22,801 bases of DNA from Mnemiopsis leidyi (GCA_000226015.1 JH154256.1:295999-318799), one strand, 5' to 3'; counted from the stretch's first letter, positions 1 to 9,617 are shown. Translations and numbers: made by a program. The notes: generated by a model from the sequence alone, not told the origin.

Positions 1-159
1 TAGGGAAATCTATACACGAATAGGGATGCCTGGTCAACTTCAAGTCGCGGTAAATTAATGATGATTAATTCAATTTGATATCATCGGCATCCAATATATA
101 GTACAGATACAAGTACAACTATATGAACCTGCACTTCAAGTCGTCAAAAAAACTTATTG

Positions 160-500
160 TCGCCGAGATAGTGCCCAGAACCGAGGTTTTTAGTTTATAA
201 GTGTTGTTAGCAAGTGTCGGGCCGGGTTAGTGCCCAGAACCGAGGTTGTTAGCAAGTGTCGGGCTTGGTCAATGCCCAGAACTAAGGTATATAGTTAGTG
301 TCGGGCCGAGTTAGTGCCAAGAACCGAGGTTGTTAGCAAGTGTCGGCCGGGTTAGTGCCCAGACCCGAGGTTGTTAGCAAGTGTCGGGCTTGATTAGTGC
401 CCAGGACCGAAGTTGTTAGCAAGTGTCGGGCCGGAGTAGTGCCAAGAACTATAAGGTAGGTAGTTAGTGTCGGTCCTGGTAAGTGTCCAGAACCTAGGAT
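160..500. repeat. 42-bp tandem repeat array, about 8 copies
   Basis: The block gcccagaaccgaggttgtta recurs with starts at about 173, 232, 274, 316, 358, 399, 441 and 484, mostly 41-43 bp apart. Each unit also carries gcaagtgtcgggccggg with point changes. GC-rich relative to its surroundings. No coding sense is apparent. Confidence 0.9.
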
Positions 501-840
501 GGTTATAGTCAGTGTTGTAAATACTTTATACTATTTCTAATTTTACTAGTCGATAATCTATGTACAACGTTTTTCTGAGTACTTATTGCTACAAGTGCAG
601 TGTATTTTCATGCTTGATGATTCGCGTCAATAAGTTTGTTATGTGAACACCGAAAGTCAGAAATTTCTAGCTAACATAATGATCGATCATGATTACTATT
701 TTGGTATAAGCCTAACGGTTGGATCATATTTTATCGAATTTCGTAATATTTTGAATATCAAACGTAAAGGAGGCTTTCAGATTTAAGCTGTTCAACAAAA
801 AGTGTGCCATGCACTTAGCACTGGTGCATAATTGATATAA
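501..840. other. No recognised gene
   Basis: AT-rich sequence between the 42-bp array and the 20-bp array. No open reading frame, tRNA or clear repeat was seen. Confidence 0.6.
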
Positions 841-978
841 GATCCCTCTCTGGGTTTAGATATCACTCTCTGCGTATAGAGATCCCTCTCTGTGTGTAGA
901 GATCCCTCTTTGAGTATAGATATCCCTCTCTGGGTTTAGATATCCCTCTCTGTGTGTAGAGATCCCTCTTTGAGTATA
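841..978. repeat. 20-bp tandem repeat, 7 copies
   Basis: Seven exact-length 20-bp units of the type (g/t)atccctctctgngtntaga. The same family occurs in the opposite orientation at 10990-11100. The short reading frame across it is an artefact of the repeat. Confidence 0.9.
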
Positions 979-2710
979 ACTTCAACTTAACTTTAAGCTC
1001 ACAGCAAGTCTCAATTTGAGTTAGGAAGGTACAAAATTTGTGCAAATGGAAATAATTTATCAGCGTTTTCTACTTTTTTTCGGTTTGAAAAATTGCGTTC
1101 CGCAAGATTATATAGTCATAAGAAAACCACAACTTTTTTAAATCATGATTTCAATTTGCAATCTGCAATTTTGAAGAAGAAAAACGCAGTTTCCAAAGTT
1201 TCTGAAACAGAACTCAGAGACCAGACTTACAAATATACATACTTCAGCCTTAAAACTCAATGTCAGACAATAGAATTAAGTTTTCTTGGGGAAAGGAAAA
1301 ATATTTTGACCAAAGAAAAGCTGAAACAGTGCTTTATATAGCTTCTGATTTCCATTCCAAAATTTGTGACCTTTCCCAAAGAAAACCATCCTCTACAATT
1401 ATAAATTTCAATACATTTATAAATAACAAATTCAATAAATTTGTTAAGCAAAGTACCAAATTAAAACAGGTGCTTTAATATCTAATCGCGCCTCCAATGT
1501 ATATACAGACATTGTTACTACTTAATTGCAAAAAATAATTTAATTTCCTCATCCGTTATAAGTAAAAACTTTTGAAAATTTTTGAACTTCATCAATGTAA
1601 ACTGTAAAAAACATATCTTTTATACTTAGAAAATGCAACACAGAAACATATTTTGTGGTGAATTAACAACTTTCGTAGACCCTGCAATCTGCAGTGCGGT
1701 ATATCCGTAATAAGAGAAGGTTAGGCATGATCATAAATATTTTGATTCTGGTAGTGGAAGGGGAGGGGAGGTGGAAAATTTCCAAAATTGCGATAACGTA
1801 ACACGTGGAAAACCAATAAATCAATGTTTACATTAATTGGTAACCTAATCTAATCAAATCTGATAGCACTATTAACAGACTTGTCTTGTTGGCCGTTATT
1901 TTTGTCTTTGTTGGGCCATTTCAAACGACCATTTGCTATTTCTTCAATTAGGTACTGATGATGTCAATTACGAAAGTACTCTACCTCCTAATGTTGATGA
2001 TATAATTTGAATTTTCCTACAATCCATCGCTTGTTTGACTGTTTGGGGAAATTTTCATTCAGACGGACCATCCAATTCATTTTCTTTAATTAAACCTTAA
2101 CTGATGTAAAATGTGCAGAAAATGATCTTTATACCTTACACCTGTACTTTTAGGCTCAAAAATTTGTTTTTCTTGGTTCATAAGCTATAAGATATCCTCG
2201 TTTCTTAATCTTTAATATTAATATTGTCACTGGTTCGGTCAGCAGACAGCATTAGGGTGAATTGCAAGCTTCGAAGTGTTTAGTTAAATTTTCAGACGGT
2301 TTACTTTGTATCGACCCTGGCCATTTCGGCCAATTAGTCGTCCAGTTTTAAGTGAGGCACTTGTATAGGAGAGTATAGAATTCAGAAGTATAGAATTCAG
2401 TCGCGCTTGCCAGCGCTATTAATCAGTAGTCCTAAAATCTAACACTCAAAACATTGTCCTACTTTCTCCAGTCAAAACAGCAGTAAGTTGTATAGTCAAC
2501 TTAATTTCCATCAATCCACTTTTCGATTTGAAGGTACAAGGCTTCATCACTGAAAAATTTATATGTGAAAACTTTCTAGATCTGAAAGTGTTTTTATCGT
2601 ATAATTATACCATGTAAGTGACAGAGGAGTCAACTGGAAGCTTTCATTCATTTGTTTCAATTAACGACTGAGAAACCTTAACATGCCTAAATCCATTTTG
2701 TGATAAGAAC
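979..2710. other. 3' flank of the YR gene; no recognised gene
   Basis: AT-rich. Small open frames at 1093-1478 on both strands overlap one another, match no family I know and have AT-driven composition, so I do not call them. A 14-bp direct duplication (agtatagaattcag) sits at about 2373-2400. No clear AATAAA was seen on the minus strand near the YR stop. Confidence 0.55.
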
Positions 2711-2928
2711 TTACATGATGTTGACATAGTCATAAACTTTGAACCCCCTCTTTTTGAACGTTTCAAAACCCTTTAGATAAATAAAAGCAGCATTTTGAGG
2801 CTCCATGTCTCTGATAAGCTGATAGGCTTGCTGCTGGACAGTCTCAGTGTGTTGTGCCGTCCTCGCAAACTCAGATGAATTTGCAGCTTTGAGATGATTA
2901 CCCTTTACATGAGGGTGTGTCAAGTATC
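2711..2928 (-). CDS. YR gene coding exon 17: His and nucleophilic Tyr, stop
   Basis: 218 nt, phase 1 in; acceptor ctctcAG. Contains FARTAQHTETVQQQAYQL: H633 and Y642 stand nine residues apart, as in the H...Y box of tyrosine recombinases. Ends KVYDYVNIM then TAA (2711-2713). The stop overlaps a consensus donor, AT|GTAAGT, so a further exon is possible, though none was recognised downstream. Confidence 0.85.
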
Positions 2929-5900
2929 CTGAGAGTATTTTAAATCTCGTTTTAAGTTTGACGATTCAGTTTCCTGTTACTAAACGAAATGACTGGATTC
3001 ACAGCATCTAAGTTTATATTTGCAATACCAAACTTAGCTTGAAGTTATTTTTATCAATCAAAACTTGGGCAAGAAATTTAACGAAACTATACCACACTGT
3101 GACAATTTATTTTAAGCTTGGCTAAATATGGCTTGTAATTAAAAGTTTGTTAGATTTATGTACGAATTATATGTATTAAAAATCAATAATATCACTAGCA
3201 ATGTAATGGGAAGTACGAAATTAGGAATAGATTATTACCCAAGTTATACTTATAGCAAGTTGAAAACTAACTTATTTGAATTATGGTAGCAATTTTTAAA
3301 TTTAGATAATGCACATGATTTATAATGATGTTTCTTCATCAGATAACTGCTGAAATCAGTTGATAGTAGTAGCAATGCAACATAGTGACGATAGATAGAA
3401 AAACACTAAAATTATTTTAAAACATAGAATTTGAATTACCAGTTATCATAGAACGCCTCACATCCATTGGTGATCGATGTCCGTAATCAGCTATTCTTAC
3501 TAGCTTGCTTCCTTCAGACATCACTTTTCCAGACCGCGAGCTTACAAACACAGACTGAAATTAAGGAGGGTTAAAACACTGGCTCATGATGACATACTAA
3601 TATGCAAAGAACTTAAATAGCTATCAAATATAGAGCTACCTTATCTTAACGGGTCTAGGTATTTTCTAAAATCCACGTGCTTTTGTCTTTAAATGTTCAT
3701 AATCCTGCCAATTTATATATAAAGTATGAACTGATCAAACTGAAAGCAGTATCCAGTTGAATCTCAATCATTTTCCCGTAGCAGTAAAAATGTATTGTTA
3801 TCTATACGAAAAACTTACCCCTCCAGCAGCATCTATTTTATCTTTGTGTCTTGCTACAAAGGCGTTGAGGGCAGCTGTCTGATCTGGGAGAGCAAACAAG
3901 AACTTGGACCCATATTTTCCAATTGTCTTGTTGCTGTGATGCGCTGACCCTAAAAAAGTTAATAGTTCATAAACAGTGTAACAATGATATGACCAATGAT
4001 AAAATTGAATGATGTTGATTGTAACTCATTATGAACTGTCCAAATCTAATGACTTACTTAATGATTTTGGTCGGAAAATTGTGCTTTAAGGATAATTCGA
4101 TTTAACATAAAATGGTAATCATATGAAGATGGTAAGATTGCTCTGCCATCTAACCTGAGGTTGAAAACTTGTACAGGACAGTTGTTCCTGTCACATTGGA
4201 TTTTACCGCAACTTGTTTTTTACATCACTAAGCTGCAGCGATAAAACTTCTCTGAAAGTATGATTGTGCGTTGACTTACTTGCTTTATTTTGTGAGCAGA
4301 AAAACCATAAGAAATTTGGAAAGCAGTAGTGTAGTGTAAAATTTAGCTATAGAATTTCTTTAACATAAAAATATGTAATGGCTAGATAGAGTTATTTTCC
4401 TTACCCAGGCCTTGCAGCTGTTAGACACAACAATGAGGAGAACAGGGTGTCCCTATCTTCCACGTATGACGCATCAGCATCGATATCCGGATTGGCCAGT
4501 TGTTCGGCCATTTCCTTCCAGTTTTCCGTCAGGAGAAACTGTCCGATCTTTTCCAAAGGAATGAGTTTTTGTCTCTGATCTTCCTTAGTTTTTACTCGGA
4601 CAGTCTGTTTTTTGTAGTATTATCAGTTCTCAGTTTTAAATTTATTGTATTAGTATTACCTCATCAGTGGCAAATATTTTGGTGGTGATGCATGGGGAGC
4701 AGCAAATTTTCCAGATTCAAAGACCATAATTTTAAATACCAGAAAACATAATAACCAGCATAAGTTCCAACGGAAAATTTATCCTGATAAGATATGCTTT
4801 CGGCACGTGTAAGTTCCAATTACTGAGTAGATAGGGGCACTTCCAGAAAAATGAAAACATTGCTCGAAAGGGCCAGATTTCTACTTTTCAGGATCACTTA
4901 TGGAAGTTTTCCACACAGAATCTCACACGAACACCACGCATTCATTCAATTCATTTATGGTGATGAAATAAATTAAGTTCACTAATATCTTATTCTACCT
5001 TCTCTTCTAGCGTAAATTGAAGATGAGAATTTGCTCGATGTCGAATCAATTCAGCTATCTTCCTCAGTCTTGTTCTTTCTTCATCTGTGACATAATATGG
5101 TCAGGCATCAGTTATAATAAGATGAAGAATTGGGTATGAACTAGGGGCATAGTCATGTCCACTAAAGTGCGTTAATGTCCACCAATGTTCGCTAATGTCC
5201 TTATCTGTTTTGGATTCTTTATGTTATTGTTAAACCCAAACCATGTCGTAGTTTCAACTCACCGAGGCAGTAAATCGCCGCCGGTTTCCGCATTAGTATT
5301 GAGGATTTGTCCAATTGCCCATGATATAATATTTTTCATGATTTAAGCAACCAAAAATTAATATTACTGCATTAGAAAATAAGTAGCAAGTGTTCTTACC
5401 GGTCTTGTAGTAGTTGAGCTCAGGCACCAATTGGTCTTCGGCCAAATGTGTCATGAAATCGATCAATACTTTGATATACTGTTTCTTGACATCTTTTGTC
5501 AGCTTCACTGGAGCTTTAGCTGTTGAAAGTAGCATTAATTATTGTTATGCAAAATGCAAATTTAGGTCACTCTCTTAGACGGGATAGCCTGAGGCGCTCA
5601 TTTCCTTGTCTGAAACCCTGAGCCACTCCGTACCGAGGCACCTTAACTAGCTGTAGGGGGGTTACCTTACGAGCCAGGGAGTGTGCATTTCCTGCCGAAG
5701 CTGTACCAGACGCAGTCTAGTGACTGGCCGACTTGCCACAGCCGGGGATTGAACCCCGGTCTGCTGCATGAGAGGCGTAAATGAAACCACTACACAAGGT
5801 TATGTTAAGTCAATACAATGTTAATGTTTAAAACTAGTTATGAGCTCAGGTTAATCATTTTGGTGCGATATCATGAAATTCTGAACATTGTCAATAAAGT

Positions 5901-8633
5901 TAAACCTTTTTTGTTGGTTGAATTCATTTTGTCCAATACTTCAAAGCTCTGTAGGTGAATGCTGGGAACTAACATAGCCGCTACCCATCTAGAGATGAGA
6001 AAATTTATATCGATACTTCACAATTTGTAGGTACTGTAATTGGCAATGATATTATGATAATTCAGAAAGAATTTCGATTGATTAAATGTCGGAAAGAAAC
6101 ATTGAAGAAAATATCACTTACTCGTCCTTTTCGTAGGCATCCTCTTTTGTTCCGAGATGTGCGATTATGTTTGGAACAAAATACTTTAATTGCTGGATTT
6201 TCTTCTTCTTGGTTTCAGGAGCCCCGGGTTGCTAAAAGTAAAATTCGAATGATAACGTATATTAAAACTACAAATACATTGTAATTTAAAATTTGCTTAT
6301 TCATGTAACAACGGTGCCTAGCACACTTTTACTTTTTAGGCTCAAATTTGCATACTGCCGTATCATGTTATAGTATTGTGATAATTTCTGGTAATCATGT
6401 TGTTGCGACAAGGTAGACAAGCTTTTTTAGGACTTTTCAACTTTCTGAGTTCTTAACCTAGCCATGTTATTCAATCTAATTGTTTCTATCGACCAAAGAT
6501 TCGGTATCATATTATATTATGTGAGTCGATAGAATTATTGTCACTGATTACATTTAAAGAGGCAAAGAGAGAGATTATTTAAAATGCATGCAAGTACCTT
6601 TTTAGCAAAATCTTGAAAGGCCGCCTCCATAGAAGGGTGTATAGTTAGTCTTTTGACAACATTCGGAGTTTCAACAGACGGCATGGCAGCGGAAATATTT
6701 TGCTGAGGTGTTTTTGGTGAATCTCCAGCATCCCCAGTTTTTCTTTGCCGCAAACCCTTGGGTGTAACTTCCATGTCGGATTCTGAACCACTCTCAGTCT
6801 GCACAAGTTCTGCCGGTTCAGTCTTAGCAGCCTAAAACAACAATATTAATTTAAATAATATTCTTTTAGTTTTGTTAGATTGTTTGCCTTCCCGCGAGTA
6901 CAATATGCAAACTCTTCTGCTTTATCAAATAATGATAATGAAAGATGATAATTTAGAAAATTTACCATTCATATTCAACATGAGGGAAATAGTAAGAATA
7001 TAAAATACTCACATGTAAAGCTGGTGATACGTTCCTACTTATCAAATCTTCAACGACCTCTTGGAGCTCCTGGTCTTTCATGAATTTTCCTGACGTTATG
7101 ACCTGAGATTAATGGTAGTTATATACAAAACAATCTACTGAGGTGTTGGGGCCATTAAAACTAAATAAATTATGGTTTTATTGGATCAAACTATTCAAAC
7201 GCACCCTTGTTTCAAGTTTCTTCCAAATCAGATCGAAATTAACTCGTCCTTCAACCAGCTTGATCCCAGTTCCAGGATGCATTTTCTCAAGGTGCTGTCT
7301 CCGCTGAAACCATTTTGAAAATGTTACACCATCAAACTGATTCATCTACAAGTACAGTACGATGTATGCCTCAAAACTTACAAAAGGACAAATCTCAATT
7401 CGTAAAGTGAATAAGACTTAAGATGAAACCTTAAAAAAGCAAAGCTGTTGCATATTTTGATATCAAAATCAAATGACGAAATGGGACATGCTTGCAGAGC
7501 GTTTACAGGGTGCTTACATGCTTTGTGGTTTTGGCTTCACCACACAAGACACACATGAAATGCTTGTTGTCTCCCTTTCCCAGAGCTTGGTTTGCGGCTA
7601 TCCAGAAACCAGGCTTTGACTTATCTACGCCGTCAGGCATTTTCCTGCACCGTCTCATGTGACGTACAAGCTGCCCATTTTTACGCTCATCACAAAAAGG
7701 ACATACAAAGATACGATTACTTCTGACTGAAAGTAAAATATTTTGAAGTAAGACCATTAAAGTCAGAGGTACAGAGATGAAAACTTTATAATTAGGAAAT
7801 TTTTGTTACTTTCACTGGCAAAAACCATTAGCGGTTATTAAAGCCATTCTTTACTGCAAATTAGTCCTCCAAAGTAAAATGAGTTAAAATCGACGTTCAA
7901 CTAAATGAGTACAAATGAACTGTTCAGCCGAATATACTGAAATTTTAGTCTTGCATATAAACGTACCAGCCTTCCGTTTTTTAGTAAGCTTTGAACATGG
8001 TTTTGTTTCTCTCCATGCATCTAGGTCCAGTATCTAAAATTTGTTAGAAAGTTAGGGACTTCCGGATAGCAAATCATGATCAAAAGATCTGGACAGGGAA
8101 AGTAAGAGGAAATGTAAGAAAAACATTTATTTGATTCATATTACAGTGTTATTTTACCGATGCAGATGATCCTGACTTTTGCTCATCATAGTTCAGTTTT
8201 CTTTTCACAGCCGGAGGAGATTCTCCGTCAGAAAGGATTGCTGACCTCTGAAGTAAAGTAGAACTAGAAAATAACATTTTGATATCATGTATATATACAA
8301 TGTTATTTCAACATTATATATGTTGACATTCATGTTCCATCATTATATTTAATGAGACTTCCTACACTTGTTGCAATTAGGCTCTGCAAATTGTTCATTT
8401 TACAATCATATAGCATACCAAAGCTGATGCGAGAGGCTGACTTGATCCAACTCTTGACGACTGAAAGAAAAATCAAATGATGATTAAAGTTTGTACAATT
8501 TATATCGTATCGGCTTCTCTAAGTTTAATCAGAAATTAAGAATGTTGGTATAGGCTACTTGTTTCAAAACTGCCAAAAATTGACTTACTGATTGTTCATT
8601 GGTTGTGGAACTTTTAGGGCTCACTGTATCCAT
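2711..8633 (-). CDS. Zinc-finger / Crypton-type tyrosine recombinase gene, 17 coding exons, one exon frameshifted
   Basis: Seventeen exons in consistent phase give about 678 residues if one base is allowed for in exon 14. Seen: two zinc fingers (C90-x2-C93-x10-H104-x3-C108 and C140-x2-C143-x11-H155-x4-H160), a low-complexity S/T/P region (215-292), a helical region fitting a core-binding domain (about 330-470), then a catalytic domain: AARPGE (R490), HHSNKT (K532), DVRR (R601), H633 and Y642, nine residues after H633. Family knowledge: R-K-R-H-Y in this order and the H-x8-Y spacing define tyrosine recombinases; RPG-type boxes with this overall layout occur in Crypton transposons and genes derived from them. 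Inferred role: DNA binding and perhaps strand transfer, in the nucleus. The HxxR box has Met598 in place of His. No flanking target duplication was found. It could be a domesticated gene, a captured or active element, or a recent pseudogene. Confidence 0.85.
3440..3554 (-). CDS. YR gene coding exon 16: second Arg box
   Basis: 115 nt, phase 0 in, phase 1 out; acceptor aatttcAG, donor G|GTAATT. Encodes SVFVSSRSGKVMSEGSKLVR then YGHRSPMDVRRSMIT. R601 fits the HxxR box, with Met where His is usual. Confidence 0.84.
3819..3949 (-). CDS. YR gene coding exon 15: catalytic Lys hairpin
   Basis: 131 nt, phase 1 in, phase 0 out; acceptor ttttttAG, donor GGG|GTAAGT. Encodes SAHHSNKTIGKYGSKFLFAL then PDQTAALNAFVARHKDKIDA. 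K532 sits in the position of the recombinase beta-hairpin lysine. The other frames close before the donor. Confidence 0.83.
4155..4251 (-). pseudogene. YR gene coding exon 14 with apparent 1-nt frameshift
   Basis: 97 nt between acceptor actttcAG and donor CAG|GTTAGA. The first half reads EVLSLQLSDVK, the classic continuation of RPG (compare RPGEVLALRWSDI in integrases). The second half reads VTGTTVLYKFSTS, but in another frame. The switch falls at an A6 run (T6 on the plus strand, 4216-4221): one more base would give length 98 and fit the phases of exons 13 and 15. It is either an assembly or sequencing indel or a real frameshift. Confidence 0.7.
4405..4604 (-). CDS. YR gene coding exon 13: first catalytic Arg
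   Basis: 200 nt, phase 0 in, phase 2 out; acceptor aaaaacAG, donor GG|GTAAGG. Encodes LIPLEKIGQFLLTENWKEMA, then a stretch ending TLFSSLLCLTAARPG. The RPG box gives the first recombinase arginine (R490). Confidence 0.85.
4999..5084 (-). CDS. YR gene coding exon 12
   Basis: 86 nt, phase 1 in, phase 0 out; acceptor tgtcacAG, donor AAG|GTAGAA. Encodes EERTRLRKIAELIRHRANSH then LQFTLEEK; amphipathic helices. Confidence 0.8.
5400..5519 (-). CDS. YR gene coding exon 11: likely core-binding helices
   Basis: 120 nt, phase 1 in and out; acceptor ttcaacAG, donor G|GTAAGA. Encodes KAPVKLTKDVKKQYIKVLID then FMTHLAEDQLVPELNYYKT. This resembles the helical N-terminal core-binding part of tyrosine recombinases in position and character only. 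Confidence 0.8.
5565..5800 (-). mobile_element. tRNA-derived SINE in intron 10 of the YR gene
   Basis: The minus strand reads gtgtagtggtttcattta (A-box-like), gcctctcatgcagcagac (degenerate anticodon arm), then ccggggttcaatccccgg (B box with T-arm pairing). A non-tRNA body extends to about 5565. The order and spacing match a tRNA-derived SINE head. The 3' limit and any target duplication are uncertain. It lies between exons 10 and 11, in the sense orientation of the host gene. Confidence 0.7.
5906..5988 (-). CDS. YR gene coding exon 10
   Basis: 83 nt, phase 2 in, phase 1 out; acceptor catctctAG, donor G|GTTTAA (weak). Encodes WVAAMLVPSIHLQSFEVLDK then MNSTNKK. Needed to reconcile the phases of exons 9 and 11, which supports it. 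Confidence 0.72.
6122..6231 (-). CDS. YR gene coding exon 9
   Basis: 110 nt, phase 0 in, phase 2 out; acceptor acttttAG, donor GA|GTAAGT. Encodes KKKKIQQLKYFVPNIIAHLG then TKEDAYEKDE. Confidence 0.78.
6598..6831 (-). CDS. YR gene coding exon 8: S/T/P/E-rich linker
   Basis: 234 nt, phase 0 in and out; acceptor tgttttAG, donor AAG|GTACTT. Acidic and S/T/P-rich (ESGSESDMEV, DSPKTPQQN), ending LTIHPSMEAAFQDFAKK. Several S/T-P sites suggest phosphorylation (inference). Confidence 0.8.
7013..7102 (-). CDS. YR gene coding exon 7
   Basis: 90 nt, phase 0 in and out; acceptor aatctcAG, donor CAT|GTGAGT. Encodes VITSGKFMKDQELQEVVEDL then ISRNVSPALH; probably helical. No known motif. Confidence 0.78.
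7205..7303 (-). CDS. YR gene coding exon 6: completes second zinc finger
   Basis: 99 nt, phase 0 in and out; acceptor ggtttcAG, donor AGG|GTGCGT. Encodes RRQHLEKMHPGTGIKLVEGR, then VNFDLIWKKLETR. H155 and H160 pair with C140/C143 of the previous exon, which supports the splice. Confidence 0.83.
7518..7726 (-). CDS. YR gene coding exon 5: first zinc finger
   Basis: 209 nt, phase 1 in, phase 0 out; acceptor actttcAG, donor CAT|GTAAGC. Encodes CPFCDERKNGQLVRHMRRC (C2HC finger), then KPGFWIAANQALGKGDNKHF and the CVLC pair of a second finger that is completed by the next exon. Confidence 0.85.
7967..8033 (-). CDS. YR gene coding exon 4
   Basis: 67 nt, phase 0 in, phase 1 out; acceptor aattttAG, donor G|GTACGT. 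Encodes ILDLDAWRETKPCSKLTKKR then KA; basic end just before the first zinc finger. Confidence 0.72.
8158..8247 (-). CDS. YR gene coding exon 3
   Basis: 90 nt, phase 0 in and out; acceptor tacttcAG, donor TCG|GTAAAA. Encodes RSAILSDGESPPAVKRKLNY plus a Ser-rich end; AVKRKL could act as a basic nuclear-localisation patch (inference). Confidence 0.75.
8419..8460 (-). CDS. YR gene coding exon 2
   Basis: 42 nt, phase 0 in and out; acceptor tttctttcAG, donor TTG|GTATGC. Encodes SSRVGSSQPLASAL, low complexity. Confidence 0.7.
8589..8633 (-). CDS. YR gene coding exon 1 (start codon)
   Basis: The exon begins at an acceptor (8654, gattcAG); ATG is at 8631-8633 and the reading MDTVSPKSSTTNEQS ends at donor TCA|GTAAGT, phase 0. 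The 21 bases before the ATG are open in frame, so the ATG is chosen because the putative upstream exon has an in-frame stop. Confidence 0.7.
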
Positions 8634-8872
8634 TGAATCCACAATTAACCAAGTCTGAATCATAATTCAATAAACGATTAGTAATAATTTTTATTAAGAA
8701 AGATCAAACATTTCTTAATATATTATTAGATTTAGATCAAATAGTCAAATAGAACAATTCAACAAAATAAAACCAACAAAATTATAACCGTGCACCGTCT
8801 AGATGAATGAACAACATGAAAGGGGGTAAAATTCTAATTTATGATTGATCTAGCTCTTGATGTCAAGGGTGG

Positions 8873-9617
8873 AGAGATCGGGTTTAGAAAGTTGTAGGCG
8901 CAGACAGATCGGGTCTAGAGAGTTGTAGGAGCGGAGAGATCAGGTTTAGAGAGTTGTAGGAGCGGGGAGATTGGGTTTAGAGAGTTGTAGGAGCGGAGAG
9001 ATCGGGTCTAGAGAGTTGAAGGAACGGATAGATCGGGTCTCGAGAGTTATAGGAGCAGACAGATCGGGTCTAGAGAGTTGTAGGAACGGAGAGATTGAGT
9101 TTAGAGAGTTGAAGGAGCAGACAGATCGGGTCTAGAGAGTTGTAGGAGCAGACAGATTGGGTCTAGAGAGTTGTGTAGGAACGGAGAGATTGGGTTTAGA
9201 GAGTTGTAGGAGCGGAGAGATCGTGTTTAGAGAGTTGTAGGAGCGGAGAGATCGGGTCTAGAGAGTTGTAGGAGCGGAGAGATCGGGTTTAGAGAGTTGT
9301 AGGAGCGGAGAAATCGGGTCTAGAGAGTTGTAGGAGCGGACAGATTGGGTTTAGAGAGTAGTAGGAGCAGCAGATTGGGTTTAGAGAGTTGTAGGAGCAG
9401 CAGATTGGGTTTAGAGAGTTGTAGGAGCGGAGAGAACAGGACAGATTGGGTTTAGAGAGTTGAAGGAACGGACAGATCAGGTTTAGAAAGTTGTAGGAGC
9501 GGACAGATCGGGTCTAGAGAGTTGTAGGAACGGACAGATCGGGTCTGAAGAGTTGTAGGAGCGGACAGATCGGGTTTAGACAGTTGTAGGAGCGGGCAGA
9601 TCGGGTCTAAAGAGTTG
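8873..9617. repeat. 31-bp minisatellite, about 24 copies
   Basis: Unit gatcgggtctagagagttgt plus aggagcggaga (31 bp; consecutive starts 9250 and 9281). Variants swap gtct/gttt, gagcgga/gaacgga and gagaga/gacaga; a few units are shortened (about 9365-9440). It lies upstream of YR coding exon 1, probably in its first intron. Confidence 0.92.

Noticed and set aside
841..978. CRISPR-like regular array
   Set aside because: Contiguous 20-bp units with no spacers, in a eukaryotic intron-bearing genome.
863..1045. Minus-strand frame with repeated LYTQRGIS-type peptide
   Set aside because: Artefact of the 20-bp tandem repeat at 841-978.
1093..1478. Overlapping small frames on both strands
   Set aside because: Mutually overlapping, AT-driven composition, no family match or splice context.
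4500..4688. Plus-strand hydrophobic 62-codon frame
   Set aside because: Antisense to YR exon 13; the hydrophobic run comes from T-rich intron.
5230..5340. Possible extra YR exon ending at donor CTCG|GTGAGT
   Set aside because: No acceptor gives an open frame, and direct splicing of exon 11 to exon 12 already preserves phase.
5745..5800. Functional tRNA gene
   Set aside because: The B box is good but the cloverleaf is degenerate in the anticodon and acceptor arms, and a longer non-tRNA body follows, so a SINE is the better call.
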